Below, one piece after another: positions 42,114 to 45,792 of a DNA stretch of 45,792 nt; position 1 is the stretch's first letter; each line of letters starts with the position of its first letter. Source of the DNA: Paenibacillus timonensis (GTDB lineage: Bacteria > Bacillota > Bacilli > Paenibacillales > Paenibacillaceae). The stretch is taken from assembly GCF_022427145.1 (NCBI RefSeq), contig NZ_JAKSXN010000045.1, positions 1-45,792 of the forward strand. The letters run 5' to 3'. Under the pieces are notes generated by a model that did no database searches, was not told where the DNA came from, and worked only from the letters and a program-made list of their open reading frames with translations. The position numbers and the translations under genes were made by a program.

Positions 42114-43025
42114 TTATGCCTGTACAGGGACTTTGCTTTTTTCCACGGCGTGCCCGCCAAACTCATTTCTTAAAGCAGCCACCACTTTGCCTGTAAAGGT
42201 ATCTTGATCCAAGGAGCGGTAGCGCATCAATAAAGACATGGCAATGACCGGCGTGGCTGTCTGAAGATCCAGGGCTTCCTCCACCGTCCACTTCCCTTCT
42301 CCGGAGGAATGCATCACACCCTTAATCTCATCCAGCCTGGCATCCTTCGAAAATGCGCGTTCGGTCAATTCCATCAGCCATGACCGGATCACGGACCCGT
42401 GATTCCATACTCTGGCCACCTGCTCATAATCAAAGTCGAACCCGCTTTTCTCAAGGACTTCGAAGCCTTCTCCGATGGCCGCCATCATTCCGTATTCAAT
42501 CCCGTTATGGACCATTTTCAGATAATGGCCGCTGCCGGCTTTGCCAGCATACAGGTACCCGTTTTCCACTGCAGTATCACGGAAGACCGGCTCCACCACG
42601 CGCCATGCTTCAGGGTCGCCACCAACCATATAGCATGCCCCATGACGGGCTCCTTCCATTCCTCCGGAAGTCCCGGCATCCATAAAATAGATTCCGGCTT
42701 GCTTCAGCTGATTGTATCGGCGGATGGATTCCTTATAGTGTGAATTTCCCGCCTCGATGACAATATCGCCTTTGGTCAAAAACGGTGTAAGCTCATCCAG
42801 TACGGAGTCCACCACGGCATGAGGAACCATGATCCAGATGATCCTTGGCAGCTGTAATGAATGAACGAGCTGCTCCAGGCTTTCCGCACCTTGAGCACCA
42901 TATGCTTGAAGCTTTTTTACGGCATCTGTATTCAAATCGAACGCCACGACTTCATGTTTGCGGTCGATCAGATTTTGACCCAAATTGAATCCCATTTTAC
43001 CTAAACCGACTAATCCGATTTTCAT
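42114..43025 (-). CDS. gnd: 6-phosphogluconate dehydrogenase, short NAD-type
   Basis: Gnd oxidatively decarboxylates 6-phosphogluconate to ribulose-5-phosphate. This is the 303-residue short form related to YqeC/GndA rather than the 470-residue housekeeping GndA/GntZ. The Rossmann motif GLVGLGKMGFNL is followed by VVAFDLNTDAV, where Asp30 at the end of strand 2 favours NAD over NADP. DAGTSGGMEGARHGACYMVGG and the catalytic Lys in GSGHYLKMVHNGIEYG are intact. It follows zwf by 41 nt on the same strand. Confidence 0.94.
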   Translation of the reverse strand: MKIGLVGLGKMGFNLGQNLIDRKHEVVAFDLNTDAVKKLQAYGAQGAESLEQLVHSLQLPRIIWIMVPHAVVDSVLDELTPFLTKGDIVIEAGNSHYKESIRRYNQLKQAGIYFMDAGTSGGMEGARHGACYMVGGDPEAWRVVEPVFRDTAVENGYLYAGKAGSGHYLKMVHNGIEYGMMAAIGEGFEVLEKSGFDFDYEQVARVWNHGSVIRSWLMELTERAFSKDARLDEIKGVMHSSGEGKWTVEEALDLQTATPVIAMSLLMRYRSLDQDTFTGKVVAALRNEFGGHAVEKSKVPVQA

Positions 43026-43066
43026 GCGATTCCTACCTCCTGTCTTAGCTTTCCCTATTCGCGTAA

Positions 43067-44566
43067 TTATATTGCAGCCAGCTTATACAACTCCCGGGCT
43101 TCCGGTGTTTCGTCATGCCACCAGTGAAATCCCTGCTCTTCCAATAGAGCATCAGCCATGGCCGGACCAAACGAACCGGCAGGATAAACATGAAGCGGAA
43201 GGAGATTTTCTTCGAAGGCCTCGACAAGGGGCTGAACCCATTTCCATGCCAATTCGACCTCTTCCCAGTGGGCGAAAAACGTCGCATCGCCTTTCAAAGC
43301 ATCGAATAAAAGCAGTTCATACGCTTCCGGCATCTGATCGGACGGCACCGAGAAATCCAAGGTAACCGGCTCCATCCGTCCGTTTTTCAATGGATTCCTG
43401 CCGTTGAGCTGCAGCGTAATTTTTTCATCCGGATTGATTTGAATTGTCAACAGGTTAGGCATCCGGTCTGCATCCGCGTTCTGTTCCTTTAATCTGTCTT
43501 TGAACTCAAGGACGATTCGTGTAGACTTTTCCTTCATGCGTTTTCCCGTCCGAATATAAATGGGGACGTCCTTCCAGAAAAATTCGTCAATCCATAACCG
43601 GGCGGCGACAAATGTATCGGTCATCGAGGCGGCATCCACTCCGGGTTCATCCCGATAGGCAGGGACGGCTTGACCGTGAATTTCCCCCGCTCCATACTGA
43701 CCGCGCACTACGTGCCGGGCCGCCTCCGTTTTGCATATCGGCCGGAGAGACTTCAACAGGCTGCTCTTTTGCTTACGGACATTTTGTTCCGTGACGGGAG
43801 TCGGCAGATGCATAGCCGTCATCATCAGCAGCTGCAGCATGTGATTTTGAAACATATCCCGGATCGCTCCGGCGCCTTCATAGTAACCGGCCCTCTCCTC
43901 TACACCCACCGTTTCGCTGGCGGTAATCTGAATATTGGCAATGTATTGATTGCTCCAAAGCGCCTTCAGAACAGGATTCGCCGGAATTAGGGTTTCCAGG
44001 TTCTGAACCATTGGCTTGCCGAGGTAATGATCGATGCGATAAATTTCGTCTTCCTCAAAAGCCTGATTCAGCTTGGCGTTCAGCTTCCGGGCCGACGGCA
44101 AATCATGTCCGAACGGTTTCTCGATAATAAGACGTTTCCAGCCTCTGCCGCTCCCCAAGCCGCTCTCCTTGATATTCAAGGCGATCACGTCAAAAAATTC
44201 GGGCGCAACCGACAGATAGAACATCCGGTTCTCCGGAATGTTGAGCTCCTTTTCTCTTTCTTCAATCCGCTTAAGCAGTTCCCGGTATCCCTCCGGTTTC
44301 GTCACATCCATATCCAAATAACGGAAGTTCCGGAGAAATGGCTCTACCTGGGAGCGGTCTTCAGGCTTACGCCTTGAAAAAGTGTGCAGCGATTGTTCGA
44401 CATAGGCCTGAAATTCCTCATCCGACAACGGCTTGCGTCCCAGGTTAATGACCGAAAAAGCTTGCGGCAGCTTTTGCTCCAGAAACAGGTTGTACAGCGC
44501 CGGGAATAATTTTCTTTTGGCCAAATCACCGGTCGAACCAAACAACACAAAGGTCATGGCATCCAT
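43067..44566 (-). CDS. zwf: Glucose-6-phosphate 1-dehydrogenase
   Basis: Zwf oxidises glucose-6-phosphate to 6-phosphogluconolactone. The 499-residue enzyme shows the dinucleotide-binding FGSTGDLAKRKLFPALYNL, the substrate motif IIEKPFGHD, the active-site RIDHYLGKP (177-185) and GAIRDMFQNHMLQLL. The ATG at 44566 is preceded by AAGAAGGTGA; the frame is open to 44620. With gnd it turns hexose phosphate back to ribulose-5-phosphate, the acceptor for HxlA, so its placement here fits a dissimilatory RuMP cycle. A hairpin lies between it and the second hxlA. Confidence 0.95.
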   Translation of the reverse strand: MDAMTFVLFGSTGDLAKRKLFPALYNLFLEQKLPQAFSVINLGRKPLSDEEFQAYVEQSLHTFSRRKPEDRSQVEPFLRNFRYLDMDVTKPEGYRELLKRIEEREKELNIPENRMFYLSVAPEFFDVIALNIKESGLGSGRGWKRLIIEKPFGHDLPSARKLNAKLNQAFEEDEIYRIDHYLGKPMVQNLETLIPANPVLKALWSNQYIANIQITASETVGVEERAGYYEGAGAIRDMFQNHMLQLLMMTAMHLPTPVTEQNVRKQKSSLLKSLRPICKTEAARHVVRGQYGAGEIHGQAVPAYRDEPGVDAASMTDTFVAARLWIDEFFWKDVPIYIRTGKRMKEKSTRIVLEFKDRLKEQNADADRMPNLLTIQINPDEKITLQLNGRNPLKNGRMEPVTLDFSVPSDQMPEAYELLLFDALKGDATFFAHWEEVELAWKWVQPLVEAFEENLLPLHVYPAGSFGPAMADALLEEQGFHWWHDETPEARELYKLAAI

Positions 44567-44632
44567 GGATTTCACCTTCTTTTTTCTGATTTTCATGTAA
44601 AAAACAGCTTTCCGGGCCATTTCTTGTTTCGG

Positions 44633-44665
44633 AAAAATAAGTCCTCACTATAGTAAGCGAGGACT
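44633..44665 (-). terminator. Terminator between second hxlA and zwf
   Basis: Minus-strand AGTCCTCGCT / AGTGAGGACT (one G-T pair, 6-nt loop) is followed by TTATTTTTC. No separate zwf promoter is obvious downstream, so partial readthrough from hxlA copy 2 may drive zwf-gnd. Confidence 0.75.
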
Positions 44666-44728
44666 AAGATCATGTTTCAGCCTTGCGTATGGAGTCTGTA
44701 ACCCATCCGCTTGAACAGAAGCCGGCGA

Positions 44729-45361
44729 TTAAGCCTGTTTGATCAATTTTTGCATTTCGGCTGCTGCCGCTTTTTTATCTTCTTGTCCGGTAATCCCGCC
44801 GCCTACAATAACCAGATCCGGCTGCGCTTTGATCACTTCCGGCAATGTGCTCAGCTTGATGCCGCCTGCAATCGCCGTTTTGGCGTTTTTGACCACACGC
44901 TTGATTTTCTTCAGGTCTTCAAAGGAGTTTTGTCCGACGGCCTGAAGATCGTACCCTGTGTGTACGCAAATGTAGTCTACGCCCATAGCGTCGAGTTCTT
45001 TGGCGCGTCCTTCGATGTCTTTAATGCCGATCATGTCGACCAGGATTTGTTTCTTTTGCTTTCTCGCCTCTTCTACAGCGCCTTTGATGCTCATATCTTC
45101 AGCTGCCGCAAGCACCGTAATGATGTCTGCGCCCGCCTCGGATGCTTTCATCACTTCATATCCGGCTGCATCCATAATTTTCAGGTCGGCCAATACCGTC
45201 AAGGACGGGAAGGCTTCCTTGATTTCTTTTACCGCTCTTAATCCTTCATTGATCACAACCGGCGTACCGATTTCTACAATATCGATATGCTCCTGCACTT
45301 CGGCTACCAGCTGCTTTGCTCCAGGAATATCTACCAGGTCCAATGCTAATTGTAACTTCAT
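44729..45361 (-). CDS. hxlA: 3-hexulose-6-phosphate synthase (HPS), copy 2
   Basis: The 210-residue protein is identical to the copy at 40262-40897 except that it ends KQA instead of KQGA. Only three synonymous base differences are seen over 626 bp. The same catalytic D59-x-K61-x-x-D64 motif is present. AAGGAGAG precedes the ATG at 45361; the frame runs open to 45436. It has no hxlB behind it: zwf and gnd follow instead, after a terminator. Its own upstream region carries a candidate HxlR site and a weak promoter. The copy probably raises HPS dosage or is separately induced. Confidence 0.96.
   Translation of the reverse strand: MKLQLALDLVDIPGAKQLVAEVQEHIDIVEIGTPVVINEGLRAVKEIKEAFPSLTVLADLKIMDAAGYEVMKASEAGADIITVLAAAEDMSIKGAVEEARKQKKQILVDMIGIKDIEGRAKELDAMGVDYICVHTGYDLQAVGQNSFEDLKKIKRVVKNAKTAIAGGIKLSTLPEVIKAQPDLVIVGGGITGQEDKKAAAAEMQKLIKQA
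44736..45361. repeat. 626-bp direct repeat, right copy (hxlA copy 2)
   Basis: Partner of 40272-40897 in the same orientation. The pair encloses the DJ-1 gene, hxlR, gnd and zwf. Recombination between them would delete this 4.46-kb segment. Confidence 0.95.
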
Positions 45362-45382
45362 TTCTGCTTCTCTCCTTATGTC

Positions 45383-45413
45383 TATATAATTTTTGGTTTG
45401 TAAGCCAAAACAA
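45383..45413 (-). promoter_or_regulatory. Weak promoter with inverted repeat upstream of hxlA copy 2
   Basis: Minus-strand TTGTTT (45413-45408), 18-bp spacer, TTATAT (45389-45384). The spacer region holds TTTTGG-N8-CCAAAA (45391-45410). A weak -35 fits activator dependence. Confidence 0.35.
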
Positions 45414-45521
45414 GATAAGATGGCGAATCTGTTCATTTGCAGCCCCGGCCAGGAACCATAATGCCTTGTCTTTATTGAAGACAGCTTTATTGTAGGTCCG
45501 TTTTTTCAAAAAAGGAAGTAC

Positions 45522-45559
45522 GCACTTTTAAGTAGTGAAGTAACAAATAGGATACTTTT
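45522..45559. promoter_or_regulatory. Candidate second HxlR operator
   Basis: GCACTTTT (45522-45529), ACAAA (about 45543-45547) and TACT (about 45553-45556) appear at the same spacing and orientation as in the hxlR-pfpI intergenic region. The site lies about 110 bp upstream of the -35 box of hxlA copy 2. A neighbouring TTTTTTCAAAAAA (45501-45513) may add to the site. Confidence 0.45.
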
Positions 45560-45649
45560 GGCCTATAACAGCAGTTCTCCATACCTTGGCAAAATCTGCG
45601 GGGCTTTATTACCGCAGAGCCTTGGCCCGTCATTTCGGCTTGTACCCGC

Positions 45650-45678
45650 TTGACATATGAGTCTTCAATACTTATGAT
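45650..45678 (+). promoter_or_regulatory. Consensus sigma-A promoter pointing off the right edge
   Basis: TTGACA (45650-45655), 17-bp spacer, TATGAT (45673-45678): one mismatch to the full consensus. It drives a plus-strand gene that starts near 45770. ATGATA-CAAC-TATCAT (45674-45689) overlaps the -10 and start site. Confidence 0.75.
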
Positions 45679-45689
45679 ACAACTATCAT

Positions 45690-45707
45690 TGTTACCGATC
45701 AGTAACA
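45690..45707. promoter_or_regulatory. TetR-type operator palindrome after the promoter
   Basis: TGTTACCGATCAGTAACA is an inverted repeat with 6-bp arms and GATC at its centre, just downstream of the predicted start site. That is the position of a repressor operator. The repressor is not identified; it may be the truncated gene itself. Confidence 0.5.
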
Positions 45708-45769
45708 TCCTAAATGGTGGCTTCATTGAACCGTTTCGGATATTTGGAAAGCCCAGCGGCGCAGGAGAC

Positions 45770-45792
45770 ATGTTGAATGACAAACCTCAATG
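45770..45792 (+). CDS. Start of an unidentified gene, cut by the window edge
   Basis: An ATG at 45770, or a TTG at 45773 better spaced from GCAGGAG, opens a frame reading (M)LNDKPQ before the window ends. It lies about 85 nt downstream of the strong promoter. Too short to assign a family. Confidence 0.35.

Noticed and set aside
40272..45361. Insertion-sequence-mediated origin of the hxlA duplication
   Set aside because: I looked for a transposase or terminal inverted repeats next to either copy and found none; homology stops at gene ends.
45487..45783. A 98-codon minus-strand frame upstream of hxlA copy 2
   Set aside because: It runs through the proposed HxlR site and the strong plus promoter, has no good ribosome site and no recognisable features.

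Overview
The window comes from a low-to-mid-GC Gram-positive of the Paenibacillus/Bacillales type. Gene families and gene order point this way. On the minus strand, hprK-lgt-ppaX-acetyltransferase, hisZGDBH-AF-IE, a TPR gene, trxB and rapZ-yvcK-whiA-HPr/Crh follow the same backbone order as in Bacillus subtilis. Strong Shine-Dalgarno (SD) sequences, frequent GTG/TTG starts and consensus sigma-A promoters agree. This assignment rests on reading the sequence; no database search was run.

Layout. 0-5.3 kb (minus): a secreted SIMPL-domain protein, then the whiA cluster (rapZ, yvcK/glmR, whiA and an HPr-like protein that keeps His15) and glucokinase glcK. 5.7-6.9 kb (minus): a DUF438/hemerythrin/PAS protein preceded by a perfect Rex/Fnr-type palindrome. 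7.1-12.1 kb (plus): an OmpR-type two-component system, a small acidic membrane protein and a bacitracin/lantibiotic-immunity-like ABC transporter. 12.2-15.5 kb (minus): a carbohydrate ABC importer (lipoprotein and two permeases, no ATPase) behind a cre-like site. 15.8-19.2 kb (plus): an ABC exporter plus a DesK/DesR-type two-component system, arranged like B. subtilis yvfRSTU. 19.5-22.3 kb (minus): trxB and a TPR protein. 22.5-23.1 kb (plus): a 35-residue membrane peptide and a DUF1801 protein. 23.2-32.3 kb (minus): a nearly complete histidine operon with a PHP histidinol-phosphatase and a divergent PRPP synthetase. Only hisC is missing, and a 510-bp repeat-filled gap splits the operon. 32.5-35.9 kb: a membrane acyltransferase and a divergent ECF sigma/anti-sigma pair. 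36.3-39.4 kb (minus): acetyltransferase, ppaX, lgt and hprK.

39.7-45.8 kb is the most striking region, a formaldehyde module: hxlB, hxlA and a DJ-1/PfpI gene, a divergent hxlR, then gnd, zwf and a second hxlA. Hexulose-phosphate synthase and isomerase fix formaldehyde onto ribulose-5-phosphate. Zwf and Gnd can then oxidise the resulting hexose phosphate back to ribulose-5-phosphate plus CO2, which gives a dissimilatory RuMP cycle (Pgi and a lactonase must come from elsewhere). The two hxlA copies differ at 3 of 626 bases, all synonymous. Both are preceded, in the same orientation, by a similar spaced motif that I propose as the HxlR operator. The window ends in a strong plus-strand promoter with two operator-like palindromes in front of a gene that runs off the edge.

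HprK (39 kb) and the HPr-like protein (1 kb) are kinase and substrate of carbon catabolite control, which may also act on the cre-like site of the sugar importer. Several intergenic gaps hold short dispersed or tandem repeats.
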